Source of the DNA: Sphingobacteriales bacterium
Lineage (GTDB): Bacteria; Bacteroidota; Bacteroidia; Chitinophagales; Chitinophagaceae
Direction of reading: 5' to 3'
NCBI GenBank assembly: GCA_027484425.1
Contig: JAIXSZ010000014.1
Coordinates: 1 to 64,000, forward strand
Length of the DNA stretch: 64,000 nt
The position numbers were made by a program, and so were the translations under genes. Shown piece by piece: positions 1-8,135 of this stretch. The notes beneath the pieces are model-generated. The model saw only the letters and a program-made list of their open reading frames with translations. It did no database searches and was not told where the DNA came from. Every line of letters starts with the position of its first letter. The stretch's first letter is position 1.

Positions 1-455
1 CTAGAAATAAACAATAAACCAAATATGACCACAGCGCACCAGCATATCAACCCAATTCATGTGAATCAAAAGAATCAGATAAATCAGTGGTTCAGACAAA
101 CAAACCCAACCGGAAAATGCGTACACACCGGAAAAATGAATAGTATTGATTATCAACGACTTAAGTGTCAAAACCCATGAAATGACCGGAAACAAACCGG
201 AAATCTCAGCAAACACAAAACTTAGGTGTAAAACAACAATTGTTAGGTAATAATGCTACAGAGATGCACTTTATTATTTCATTGTTCCTAAGACCAAGCT
301 ATTTCTTATTTTTGACCATTACATCATGCTTGCAGTATGACGCAGTTTACATTCAGGTGGTGTTCACTACCCCAACTACACCGGGTGGTTCAAACGGTAT
401 CACCTGAAAAAAAATAGTATCAGCACCAAATCAGAACAAAGACACAGTAACAAAA
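1..455. other. Intergenic region upstream of parE
   Basis: No convincing gene is seen; the 71-codon reading frame on the minus strand at 1-216 has no family resemblance and no neighbour context. The leader of parE contains an inverted repeat, TTCAGGTG at 352-359 and CACCTGAA at 401-408, with a long partly structured loop, followed by a run of A. It could be a transcript structure or the end of a gene lying left of the window; nothing decides between these. Confidence 0.4.
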
Positions 456-2351
456 ATGTCAGAACAACAGAATCAATATAACGAAGACAGTATTAAATCG
501 CTCGACTGGCGGGAGCACATTCGCCTGCGCCCTGGTATGTACATAGGTAAGCTAGGCGATGGCACTAGTGTAGATGATGGTATATATGTACTGGTAAAGG
601 AGGTGATGGACAACTGTATAGACGAGTTTGCGATGGGTCAGGGCAAACGTGTGGAACTAACAGTAGCCGATGGCATGGTCACCGTGCGCGACTATGGCAG
701 GGGCATTCCGCTAGGCAAAGTAGTAGATGTAGTAAGCAAAATAAATACAGGTGCCAAATACGACAGCAAAGCTTTCCAGAAGTCTGTGGGGCTCAACGGT
801 GTAGGTACTAAGGCGGTAAATGCACTGAGTAAGAACTTCAAAGTATCTTCTTTCAGAGACGGCAGAACCAAGGTTGCGGAATTTGAACGGGGCATACTGG
901 TGAAAGAGCACCCAGAAACAGATACAACCATGGCAAATGGTACACTTGTTGTCTTCAGACCCGATGAAACCATTTTCAAACATTACCACTTCCTGCACGA
1001 CTACCTCGAAAATCAGGTATGGAATTATTGTTTCCTCAATGCAGGGCTACTCATACACTTTAATGGCAGAAATTTTGTATCTAAAAACGGTCTGCTAGAC
1101 CTCCTCACCCGAAAAACCAATGCAGAAACCCTACGCTACCCTATCATACACCTGAAAGGTAATGATATAGAAGTAGCCATCACCCACAATGGCGACTATG
1201 GCGAAGACCTATACTCGTTTGTAAATGGACAACACACTACCCAAGGTGGTACACACCAAGGTGCATTCCGTGAGGCATTTGTAAAAACCATACGCGACTT
1301 CTACAAAAAAGACTACGAAGCAGCAGATGTGAGGCAGAGTATTTGTGCCGCTATATCTGTCAGGGTGCAGGAGCCCGTATTCGAGTCGCAAACCAAAACC
1401 AAACTAGGATCGCAGTATGTATGGGAAGGCGGCCCGTCTATGAAGGCATTTATTGCCGACTTTTTGAGCAAAGACCTCGACAACTTCTTGCACAAAAACC
1501 CTGCGGTAGCAGACGCTCTCAAAAAACGAATAGAACAAAGCGAACGCGAAAGAAAAGAACTATCTGGGATACGAAAACTGGCCAACGACCGTGCAAAAAA
1601 AGCTAATCTGCACAACAAAAAACTACGCGACTGCCGCATTCACCTCAATGATGAGCCACCTACCAAGGGCAAAGAGGAGTTTATGGAGAAACAACTGGCA
1701 TCTACCATCTTCATAACCGAAGGGGACAGTGCCAGCGGCAGCATCACCAAAAGCCGTAGTGTAGAAAGCCAAGCAGTATTCAGCCTACGAGGTAAACCCC
1801 TCAACTGCTACGGGCTTACCAAAAAAGTAGTATACGAAAACGAAGAATTTAACCTGCTGCAACATGCGCTGAATATAGAAGAAGGACTAGAAGGACTACG
1901 CTACAAAAACATAGTAATAGCCACCGATGCCGATGTAGATGGTATGCACATCAGACTACTGATAATGACATTTTTCCTACAGTTCTTCCCAGATCTGGTG
2001 CGTGGAAACCATGTATACATATTGCAAACACCCCTATTCAGGGTGCGTAATAAGCAAAAAACAATCTATTGTTATACTGACGAAGAACGGCAACGCGCAA
2101 TAGCAGAAATAGGAAACAAAGCCGAGATTACCCGATTCAAAGGATTGGGTGAAATTAGTCCTGAAGAGTTTGCACAGTTTATAGGAGAAGACATCAGAAA
2201 AGACCCTGTGCTATTGAGCCAAGATGCACAGATTCAAAAACTACTAGAATACTACATGGGCAAAAACACCCCAGACCGTCAGGTGTTTATTATCAACAAC
2301 TTACGCGTAGAGAAAGATTTAATAGAAGAGCTGGGTATCGAAGTAGCTTAA
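456..2351 (+). CDS. parE: DNA topoisomerase IV subunit B (ParE)
   Basis: ATPase subunit of the type IIA topoisomerase that decatenates daughter chromosomes together with ParC. The 631-residue protein has the GHKL ATPase start (RPGMYIG near residue 27, the EVMDNCIDE Mg/ATP helix, RDYGRGIP and the [16 protein letters not shown] lid), a transducer domain, and a C-terminal TOPRIM domain with [10 protein letters not shown] and the acidic [10 protein letters not shown], ending in the short GyrB/ParE tail. GyrB and ParE are hard to separate by eye; the length and the opening [17 protein letters not shown] favour Bacteroidota ParE. It stands alone, convergent with the glycosyltransferase gene downstream; parC is not in the window. 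Confidence 0.88.
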   Translation: MSEQQNQYNEDSIKSLDWREHIRLRPGMYIGKLGDGTSVDDGIYVLVKEVMDNCIDEFAMGQGKRVELTVADGMVTVRDYGRGIPLGKVVDVVSKINTGAKYDSKAFQKSVGLNGVGTKAVNALSKNFKVSSFRDGRTKVAEFERGILVKEHPETDTTMANGTLVVFRPDETIFKHYHFLHDYLENQVWNYCFLNAGLLIHFNGRNFVSKNGLLDLLTRKTNAETLRYPIIHLKGNDIEVAITHNGDYGEDLYSFVNGQHTTQGGTHQGAFREAFVKTIRDFYKKDYEAADVRQSICAAISVRVQEPVFESQTKTKLGSQYVWEGGPSMKAFIADFLSKDLDNFLHKNPAVADALKKRIEQSERERKELSGIRKLANDRAKKANLHNKKLRDCRIHLNDEPPTKGKEEFMEKQLASTIFITEGDSASGSITKSRSVESQAVFSLRGKPLNCYGLTKKVVYENEEFNLLQHALNIEEGLEGLRYKNIVIATDADVDGMHIRLLIMTFFLQFFPDLVRGNHVYILQTPLFRVRNKQKTIYCYTDEERQRAIAEIGNKAEITRFKGLGEISPEEFAQFIGEDIRKDPVLLSQDAQIQKLLEYYMGKNTPDRQVFIINNLRVEKDLIEELGIEVA

Positions 2352-2356
2352 TACAA

Positions 2357-2407
2357 ATCAGCAAAAGGATTGTTTTTACGAATCACATAAGCAGTCCTTT
2401 TGCTGAT
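2357..2407. terminator. Hairpin between convergent parE and glycosyltransferase genes
   Basis: A perfect 13-bp stem, ATCAGCAAAAGGA at 2357-2369 with TCCTTTTGCTGAT at 2395-2407, lies just after the parE stop and before the end of the leftward gene. It probably terminates transcription from both sides. Confidence 0.7.
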
Positions 2408-2425
2408 AAAGCAAACAACTTAGCA

Positions 2426-3220
2426 TTATTGGGAAGGTGAAGAAGCATCATTTACGAGCTTAATGACGTGTTTTGCAAGACTCCAAGCCCACAAAATAGG
2501 AATCAGTAGTATAAACGACTTATTTAGTTGTGCTAGTCTGGCATAAGCATTGAGTTCTCCTTTTCTCATAGCCCATTTGTTGGAGCTTATCCCTCCAGGA
2601 GTGGTTATAGCCCTAGATAGCCCCGTAAGCTGCACAGGCAAGTAGTAAGCACTATGATAATAGGTTATCCGAAGGCATAAATCATAGTCTTCTGTATACC
2701 TCATTGATGGTTCATATCTCCATTTTGCATTATTTTTTATTATCATACATGGTGTAGCTATCAAGTTACCCACCAGCAACCTACCAAATGACACTTTATC
2801 TACCAGCAACTCATGGGGCACCAATGATTTAGAAACATCATTTAGCGTATAATCGTGATATAATAACACTATGTCTTGTTTTGATATAAGCACGTCTGCC
2901 ATTACCTGTAGTTTGTATTTGTGCCATATGTCATCCGCATCTAAGAATGCGATATGGCTACCCGTGGCTACGTTCATGCCATCGTTTCTGGCAGCACCAC
3001 TACCCTCATTTATGCTTTTGCATATCAAGGTTATGGTGTCACCATATTTATCTTTTATCAATTGGCACGTGTTGTCAGTGCTGGCATCATCTACCACTAT
3101 TATCTGGTGCGGATTGTACCGCTGGTTGACAACCGATGCTAATGCACGCAATATGGTAGCAGCACCATTGTAAACCGGTATTACTACACTAAAAGTTATA
3201 TTGTTGTTGCTACTGGACAT
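2426..3220 (-). CDS. Family 2 glycosyltransferase
   Basis: A 264-residue GT-A fold glycosyltransferase, predicted to transfer a nucleotide-activated sugar during envelope polysaccharide or glycoprotein synthesis. The N-terminus has SVVIPVYNG, then IVVDDASTDNT, the metal-binding LDADDIW near residue 95 and the acceptor-side RYTEDYDL near residue 170. The last 30 residues are hydrophobic (SFILLIPILWAWSLAKHVI), suggesting membrane association. It follows the family 4 transferase gene by 18 bases on the same strand, so the two probably share a transcript and act on the same glycan. The substrate cannot be told from sequence. Confidence 0.85.
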   Translation of the reverse strand: MSSSNNNITFSVVIPVYNGAATILRALASVVNQRYNPHQIIVVDDASTDNTCQLIKDKYGDTITLICKSINEGSGAARNDGMNVATGSHIAFLDADDIWHKYKLQVMADVLISKQDIVLLYHDYTLNDVSKSLVPHELLVDKVSFGRLLVGNLIATPCMIIKNNAKWRYEPSMRYTEDYDLCLRITYYHSAYYLPVQLTGLSRAITTPGGISSNKWAMRKGELNAYARLAQLNKSFILLIPILWAWSLAKHVIKLVNDASSPSQ

Positions 3221-3238
3221 AGAATCAGTATTTGTTAA

Positions 3239-4327
3239 CTACAAATTCTCATATGTTTTTAGTAATGTTTTTGCTTGTTCCTGCCAGCAATACTTCTCTT
3301 TTGCTTTCAAACAGTTTTGCTGTAAGTGAGCATAGTAGGTATCATCATTAAGTAGTTTATTGAGGGCTGCGGCTATGGTATCTGGGTGGCTGTTAGATAT
3401 CAGTGTGGCTATTTCATATTCGTTATTAACCCTTACATATTCAGGGTAGTCCATGCAAAGCTGTGGCACACCATGATGCATATAGTCAAAAAAACGATTG
3501 GCAAGAGACAATCTGTTACTTAGGCTGGTATCTTCAAACAAGGTTATACCTACATAAGCATTAATCGTATATTCGCCCAACTTTGCTGGTGGCACATACC
3601 CCTCAAATATAACTTTATCCTCCAAACCATGTTGCCGAGCTAATTCTCGCGCTTGTTCAGTAAAGTTACCCTCTCCACATACTATCAATTTGGCATCTAC
3701 CTGCTTCATAGCTGGTATCAGCTGCTCAAAACATCTACCAACATTCACGGCTCCCTGATAGAGTATAAAACGTTTTTTTTTCTCGGGTATAGATACAGGT
3801 TTTAGTATAGTTGCATTGCGCACTACGCCATAGTCAACCCCATAACGAGCCTTAAAATCATCGGCATAACACTCCCCTATAGTATACCCTATTGGAAACT
3901 TTGGTATAATGTTACGAGCTATCCATCCCCACATTTTGTAAACAGCGGGCCTAGATATCACTTCTTTGAGGTCAGTAAAAATCTCATGAGCATCATGTAC
4001 CCGCTTTAGCCCTCTTAATTTAGAAACGTAATATACTGGCAATATGGTATCTAAATCTATGGCACAGAGAATATCAGCTTTTCTGAAAAGGAGAAAAAAA
4101 AACAGATTGAACCAATAGTGGGCATACATCAATTTCCCCTGCTCTACCATTATTGGCAAGCGGACTTGTTTGAACTTTCGATCCTCTAGAGGTTTGCTTT
4201 TCTTGCGTTTAAAACCCACTAATGTTACATCATAACCTGCATCTGTAAGTGTATTGCAGATACGAATCATCCGCTGATCATAGTTCAGGTCGTTTGTAAC
4301 AGTGCAAATTATTCTTTTCGACTTCAT
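3239..4327 (-). CDS. Family 4 (GT-B) glycosyltransferase
   Basis: A 362-residue retaining GT-B glycosyltransferase. It opens with a Rossmann segment (RIICTVTNDLNYDQRM), has a linker with a partly hydrophobic patch (YWFNLFFFLLF) that may touch the membrane, and a C-terminal nucleotide-sugar domain with VNVGRCFEQLIPAM, KLIVCGEGNF, VIFEGYVPP and the acidic GITLFEDTSLSNRLSLANRF followed by DYMHHGVPQL. This order fits the glycosyl transferase group 1 family. First gene of a two-gene leftward unit with the family 2 transferase. The sugar and acceptor are unknown. Confidence 0.82.
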   Translation of the reverse strand: MKSKRIICTVTNDLNYDQRMIRICNTLTDAGYDVTLVGFKRKKSKPLEDRKFKQVRLPIMVEQGKLMYAHYWFNLFFFLLFRKADILCAIDLDTILPVYYVSKLRGLKRVHDAHEIFTDLKEVISRPAVYKMWGWIARNIIPKFPIGYTIGECYADDFKARYGVDYGVVRNATILKPVSIPEKKKRFILYQGAVNVGRCFEQLIPAMKQVDAKLIVCGEGNFTEQARELARQHGLEDKVIFEGYVPPAKLGEYTINAYVGITLFEDTSLSNRLSLANRFFDYMHHGVPQLCMDYPEYVRVNNEYEIATLISNSHPDTIAAALNKLLNDDTYYAHLQQNCLKAKEKYCWQEQAKTLLKTYENL

Positions 4328-4414
4328 ACTATGGCATAAAGATAACAGGTTAAGTCGACTTTAACTCTCAGTACAGCCAACCGAATAAGATGAGGCAATA
4401 ACTACAAAAAGCTA

Positions 4415-4448
4415 GCGCTACTTACACATCGTAATGCGTAAGTAGCGC
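4415..4448. terminator. Hairpin downstream of the small secreted Ala/Thr-rich gene
   Basis: GCGCTACTTAC (4415-4425) pairs perfectly with GTAAGTAGCGC (4438-4448), 24 bases past the end of the leftward 90-codon gene. It lacks a clear T run, so it may be a terminator or a transcript-stabilising stem. Confidence 0.55.
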
Positions 4449-4471
4449 GTATAACTAACCTAAATAAGGAA

Positions 4472-4744
4472 TTACTTTTTACGAGTAGCCGTGTTGCTTA
4501 CTGGCTGTGCTGCTTGTTTTGTTTTGTTGGTGACAGGCGCTTGCTTAACAGTAGCGCTATTGGCAGTGGCTGTAGCACTTGTTCCTACAGCAGTAGAAGT
4601 AGCTGCTTTTTGAGTAGGAGATTGTTTGCCAGCAGTTGCTGTAGATTGCTGACGAAGAGTAGTGGTAAGGTTTGTAGCTGCTGATTGTGCATAAGTAGTA
4701 GACAAAGCCGCGACCGCTATGGCACTCAATAGTATCTTTTTCAT
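4472..4744 (-). CDS. Small secreted Ala/Thr/Ser-rich protein of unknown function
   Basis: A 90-residue protein with a clear Sec signal peptide (MKKILLSAIAVAALSTTYAQ, probable cleavage after Ala-Gln) and a mature part made almost entirely of Ala, Thr, Ser, Gln and Lys, ending in RKK. There is no recognisable domain; it looks like a disordered periplasmic or surface protein. Upstream (leftward) spacing of 86 bases to ccmB and its own downstream hairpin suggest a single-gene transcript. Confidence in coding rests on the signal peptide and length, not on family recognition. Confidence 0.6.
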   Translation of the reverse strand: MKKILLSAIAVAALSTTYAQSAATNLTTTLRQQSTATAGKQSPTQKAATSTAVGTSATATANSATVKQAPVTNKTKQAAQPVSNTATRKK

Positions 4745-4830
4745 ATTCTTATCTTTATACGGATTACAATGATGTAAATTTACGCAAAAGAGTCAATACA
4801 AAATGCAAAAATTGCATTTAAATTGGATAG

Positions 4831-5487
4831 CTATTCTTGCCACAAAAAAGGGAAAAGTATCATACCTAGAAATACAATAAGAATATCTAACCCAATAAGC
4901 ACTAGCGCCAACCCCCACCATCCAGGCATGTAAACCGGCTGTAATGCTGCCGACGCAAGCTTACTAAGTATCATAAGAACAGGCGTAACCAATGGAAAAC
5001 CTAGAATAGCCATCAAAGATGAATTCTGCTGGGCACGGGCAGCTATAGCTGATAGAAACGTAAATACCACAGACATACTAACGCTACCAGTAACAGCTAT
5101 GACAACAAACAAAACGCTATTTGTCATTGGCCAACCTAGCATCATGGCATAAAGTAGTAAACTCATACCCGTCATAAGTATCATGAGTAAAGTACTATAG
5201 GTGAGCTTAGCTAGCAAAAAAGTAACTGGCTTTACGATACTGTAATAATATCTGAACCTATGTGGATGCTCTTGTAAAAAACTTTTGGCCATAGAGTTGA
5301 CCGCAACAAACAATTGAGTGAGCCAAAAAAGTGCATTCCAAGCTTTGGCTTCTGGCTGACCATTCATCATGTAAACGACAAACACAGTAGCACCAACATA
5401 GAGCAATACCCCAAAGAGGGCATGCTTTTGTCTCCACTCTATGAGAAAGTCTTTTTTTACCAGCGATAAGAACGAACTCTTAGCCAT
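4831..5487 (-). CDS. ccmB: Heme exporter membrane subunit CcmB
   Basis: Integral membrane subunit of the CcmAB(CD) complex, which acts in release of holo-CcmE during cytochrome c maturation (system I). The protein starts with a short cytosolic segment (FLIEWRQKHALFGVLLY) typical of CcmB, then about six membrane helices; SFLQEHPHRFRYYYSIV after helix 2 is the conserved cytosolic loop. The start at 5487 (MAKSSFL, 218 residues) is preferred to the upstream ATG at 5508 because the family begins close to this point. CcmF and CcmE lie at 57.4-60.3 kb, so the maturation genes are dispersed here; no CcmA is seen nearby. Confidence 0.8.
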   Translation of the reverse strand: MAKSSFLSLVKKDFLIEWRQKHALFGVLLYVGATVFVVYMMNGQPEAKAWNALFWLTQLFVAVNSMAKSFLQEHPHRFRYYYSIVKPVTFLLAKLTYSTLLMILMTGMSLLLYAMMLGWPMTNSVLFVVIAVTGSVSMSVVFTFLSAIAARAQQNSSLMAILGFPLVTPVLMILSKLASAALQPVYMPGWWGLALVLIGLDILIVFLGMILFPFLWQE

Positions 5488-5689
5488 ACTGCAAGCAAAG
5501 ATAACCATGTTAGCTATACTGACCTTGCCTACCTATGCCCAATGCAGTATCGATTATTTGACAACAGAGCGCGTAGCGCTGAAAAACCAGAAAACTTGAG
5601 AGAAACTAACGACATTAAAGCATTGAAAAACTATGCCGAAAGCACTATTGTCAGTACTCCCATAAGGATTAAAATTTTACGAAAAGAAG

Positions 5690-5720
5690 TTTGTAAATTA
5701 ACATTGCGGACTTATATTTG
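5690..5720 (+). promoter_or_regulatory. Bacteroidota-type promoter for tRNA-Gly
   Basis: TTTG at 5690-5693, a 19-base spacer, then TATATTTG at 5713-5720. This is an exact match to the known Bacteroidota consensus TTTG-N19-TAnnTTTG and would start transcription about 20 bases before the tRNA. Confidence 0.8.
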
Positions 5721-5745
5721 CACTCTCAAAAGTTCTTAAAGATAT

Positions 5746-5818
5746 GCGGAAGTAGCTCAGTTGGTAGAGCACAACCTTGCCAAGGTTGGGGTCGCGGGTT
5801 CGAGTCTCGTCTTCCGCT
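5746..5818 (+). tRNA. tRNA-Gly (GCC anticodon)
   Basis: Complete cloverleaf: acceptor GCGGAAG pairs with CTTCCGC (5811-5817); D arm with AGCTCAGTTGGTAGAGC; anticodon stem CAACC/GGTTG around TTGCCAA, giving GCC; T arm GCGGGTTCGAGTCTCGT. No CCA is encoded. Confidence 0.97.
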
Positions 5819-5823
5819 CAAAG

Positions 5824-5860
5824 AATTCCATTCGGATCAGATACGGATGGAATTTTTTTT
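5824..5860 (+). terminator. Rho-independent terminator after tRNA-Gly
   Basis: AATTCCATTCG (5824-5834) pairs with CGGATGGAATT (5844-5854) with one mismatch, followed directly by a T run. It separates the tRNA-Gly transcript from tRNA-Leu. Confidence 0.8.
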
Positions 5861-5909
5861 GCCTAGTTTCATATACTACCATTGTGAAACTATTTTATTC
5901 AGTCAGAAT

Positions 5910-5998
5910 GCCCTGGTGGCGGAATTGGTAGACGCGCAGGACTTAAAATCCTGTTTGCTGCAAGGCGAGTACGGGTTCAATTCCCGTCTGGGGCACCA
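5910..5998 (+). tRNA. tRNA-Leu (UAA anticodon), likely integration target
   Basis: Class II tRNA with a long variable arm. The acceptor GCCCTGG pairs with CTGGGGC (with wobble pairs), the anticodon stem CAGGA/TCCTG carries CTTAAAA (anticodon TAA), the T arm is ACGGGTTCAATTCCCGT, and CCA is encoded at 5996-5998. The antisense strand of its 3' half is read through by the serine recombinase gene, which places the left end of the integrated element at or inside this tRNA. Confidence 0.96.
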
Positions 5999-7514
5999 AA
6001 AGGGAAGAAGGGTCGAAATTATTCGACCCTTTCCCCTTTTTTAGCGTGAAATCCTTTGTGGCATTGATAAGTAGCGGAAGGACACCGCTCTCAGGATTGG
6101 TTCGAAGTTCCTTATTTTCAAAAACTATCTTTTCAGGGAACATCGAACCAATAATTTGATGTTTTGCCTCCAAACTCGCTTCTGTAAAGAGTTTCGTCAT
6201 ATTACTCAAAAAATAGAGCCCAAATTCCATTACTTCCTGCTCTTCCGGGTTCTTCTCACTTAAATTGATTTGCCTTCTTATAAGCCGTTCAATTTCCGGT
6301 TCTAATCTCGACTTGATACTGCGATACTCACCAGCATCCAAGGCTCCATCTAACATTAAAGTCTGAGCATTCTGTAGCCTATTGCGGTAGGTTTCAATTT
6401 CCCGATCTACTTTCTCAACTTCAAGCGATTGGTCTTTATTGTTCTTTTTGTAGTGATCAGTAGTTATGTGTTTAATGGTCTGCAATAGCTTCTTATTGCC
6501 GCTAATCCGATTTAATAGCCCATAAAACAAGTCATTAGCCATTGGTGCTTTAAAACGCTCTGTGCAGCCTTCAAAACAATGATAGTAATAATATTTACCT
6601 CCATTGCCTTTTGAACCACTACCCGTCAATGTCTTACCACATTTAGCGCATTTCAGAAATCCCCGCAAGGGCAATTCCTCCTGTTTACTGTTATGGGTAG
6701 GAAACCCTACCTTCTTCCTTCCCAATATAACATCCTGTACCGCATAAAATAAAGCATCAGAGATAATTGGCTCATGTTTACCCAGCACAATTGTTGCTTC
6801 TTCGTCTTTATAGGGTGGAATAACGATCTTGCCAATGTAAATGGGATTGCGCACCATATGCCAAAATATATTCCGGCTAATCTTCAGCCCTTTTGCGTTG
6901 GCTAATTTTCTCGCTGCTTCAATATTGTGTTGCCCGGTTGCCATCTGCTCAAAAGCAAACTTAACCAATGGCGCATCCTTACTTGGAATAATGCAAGGTC
7001 GGTTGGCTTCATCCCTTCTGTTCATGTAGCCTTTGGGTGCCTTGCACATCCACCTTCCATCTTTTAAAGCCCGTCTCATACCAGCAATAACATTCAGCGA
7101 CCTTCTATCATTTTCCACTTCGGGAGTTGTAAGATACACCGCCAGCATTATCTTGTTCTCCGGCACGCTCATATCCAACGGCTGTTCAATCGCTTGCGGC
7201 TCTATCATCAATTTCCCAAGCACACTAATCATGTTGTATGCTTCAGGTGCGTTTCGTGAAAACCTGTCCCATTTCAGAAATAACAGCAAGTCGGCATATC
7301 TCTTGTTCTTTTTCAGGAACTCCAGCATTTTCCTGAACTCTGGCCTTTCAAAGGTCTTAGCGGAGTGATCCTCTTTGTACAGTGCAACTACTTCTATGCC
7401 ATTGATGGCACAGTGATTACGCAGCCGCTCTTCCTGGTGCCGTAAACTGTGTCCTTTTTCAGCTTGCTCGTCTGTACTCACCCGGATGTAAAGGATAGCT
7501 TTCTTCTGTCTCAT
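5943..7514 (-). CDS. Large serine recombinase (integrase)
   Basis: Site-specific recombinase of the large serine (resolvase/invertase) family that would integrate and excise the neighbouring element. The 523-residue protein has an N-terminal resolvase domain (residues about 6-150) with the catalytic serine in YIRVSTDEQ (Ser13) and the active-site arginine helix, a recombinase domain with GKIVIPPYKDEEA, a zinc ribbon (LKCAKCGKTLTGSG, then HCFEGC), and a C-terminal coiled coil. The last residues (LVPQTGIEPVLALQQTGF) are the antisense translation of tRNA-Leu and its terminator, so the functional protein may end earlier in other att configurations. Its start overlaps the 92-codon gene by 56 bases. 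Confidence 0.9.
   Translation of the reverse strand: MRQKKAILYIRVSTDEQAEKGHSLRHQEERLRNHCAINGIEVVALYKEDHSAKTFERPEFRKMLEFLKKNKRYADLLLFLKWDRFSRNAPEAYNMISVLGKLMIEPQAIEQPLDMSVPENKIMLAVYLTTPEVENDRRSLNVIAGMRRALKDGRWMCKAPKGYMNRRDEANRPCIIPSKDAPLVKFAFEQMATGQHNIEAARKLANAKGLKISRNIFWHMVRNPIYIGKIVIPPYKDEEATIVLGKHEPIISDALFYAVQDVILGRKKVGFPTHNSKQEELPLRGFLKCAKCGKTLTGSGSKGNGGKYYYYHCFEGCTERFKAPMANDLFYGLLNRISGNKKLLQTIKHITTDHYKKNNKDQSLEVEKVDREIETYRNRLQNAQTLMLDGALDAGEYRSIKSRLEPEIERLIRRQINLSEKNPEEQEVMEFGLYFLSNMTKLFTEASLEAKHQIIGSMFPEKIVFENKELRTNPESGVLPLLINATKDFTLKKGKGSNNFDPSSLLVPQTGIEPVLALQQTGF
6008..6042. terminator. Bidirectional hairpin next to the tRNA-Leu 3' end
   Basis: AAGGGTCGAA (6008-6017) pairs perfectly with TTCGACCCTT (6022-6031) and is followed by CCCCTTTTTT. 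It would terminate tRNA-Leu. It also lies inside the recombinase reading frame on the other strand, so that frame's last codons cross a terminator. Confidence 0.7.
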
Positions 7515-7737
7515 TCTTAATGGGGTTTAAATTAATAATGTTGTTTCCCTTTCTCTTTTTGGAAGCATTAAAAATCACATCTGCCAACACATACACCCAC
7601 TCCCTCATTTTCAGCAGTTGCTCGTCCGTATATGTATGTTCTTTGTCATTCCAGATACTTCTCATTACTTCTAAAGACACCTTATCTGTAAAAGCATCTA
7701 CTCTTAATTTCTCCGGCTTTAACGCTTTGCAACTCAT
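7459..7737 (-). CDS. Small protein preceding the recombinase, unknown function
   Basis: A 92-residue protein (opening MSCKALKPEKLRVDAF) whose 3' end overlaps the recombinase start, implying translational coupling. The sequence is mixed helical with NDKEHTYTDEQLLKMREWVY in the middle and no membrane segment. Its position between an HTH gene and the integrase suggests a recombination accessory factor (a directionality factor is one possibility), but I do not recognise a family. Confidence 0.65.
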   Translation of the reverse strand: MSCKALKPEKLRVDAFTDKVSLEVMRSIWNDKEHTYTDEQLLKMREWVYVLADVIFNASKKRKGNNIINLNPIKNETEESYPLHPGEYRRAS

Positions 7738-7770
7738 AAAATTAATATTTCGTGCAAAGTATCCAGTCCT

Positions 7771-7830
7771 GAAAAACTGCTTTCCCGATCAGGCTCGATT
7801 TTCCCCGATCAGTACAAATTTTCCCCGATT
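7771..7830 (-). repeat. Three 20-bp direct repeats, copy A
   Basis: Read on the minus strand, three 20-base units follow each other without spacer: AATCGGGGAAAATTTGTACT (7830-7811), GATCGGGGAAAATCGAGCCT (7810-7791), and a degenerate GATCGGGAAAGCAG unit (7790-7771). They sit between the HTH gene and the 92-codon gene. The same array occurs at 10421-10500 in opposite orientation, also directly after an HTH gene. Likely a binding array (operator or iteron) for the HTH proteins. Confidence 0.85.
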
Positions 7831-7839
7831 TCAAAAAAA

Positions 7840-8055
7840 TCAGGCAGCATCCATCTCATTTGGTTCGCCAATTTTGTCAAAAATGATTTCAACTTGCTTT
7901 ATTGTGTAAAACCTACCTTTTTTATCTCCGATGAAAGAAGAAAATGGTTGAAGCCAGATCTTTACGGTTCTGGGCTTAACTTCATATAGTGCAGCGAGTT
8001 CTTTCAGTGAATAGGGCCGCAACGGGATTGTTTTATTCTTGGATATAGTGTCCAT
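7840..8055 (-). CDS. Small helix-turn-helix protein, copy A
   Basis: A 71-residue DNA-binding protein with IPLRPYSLKELAALYEVKPR, a MerR/excisionase-like winged helix start, then TVKIWLQPF, GDKKGRFYTIKQVEIIFDKI. It is clearly paralogous to the 74-residue protein at 10188-10412: both share IPL-PY, LxAxY, WLQPF, IGxxKGxFxT and QV. Both are followed within about 10 bases by the same 20-bp repeat array. A regulator or excision factor for the element is inferred; which of these is not visible. Confidence 0.75.
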   Translation of the reverse strand: MDTISKNKTIPLRPYSLKELAALYEVKPRTVKIWLQPFSSFIGDKKGRFYTIKQVEIIFDKIGEPNEMDAA

Positions 8056-8135
8056 ACCAAACTGTTTAACTGTTAATACGCTTGTGTCTTGATTTCATCT
8101 TCGCTGTGGAGTTGTGAGATAGTAATTTCATGATA

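Noticed and set aside
1-216. 71-codon frame at the left edge
   Set aside because: Low-complexity membrane-like translation of AT-rich DNA with no start context or known relatives.
5542-5739. 65-codon frame before tRNA-Gly
   Set aside because: It covers the strong tRNA promoter (TTTG-N19-TATATTTG) and shows no family resemblance.
5998-6042. Right or left att core as a long direct repeat of tRNA-Leu within the window
   Set aside because: No exact second copy of the tRNA 3' end was found near 28 kb; only the diverged repeats at 43-46 kb resemble it, and serine recombinases need only a very short core.
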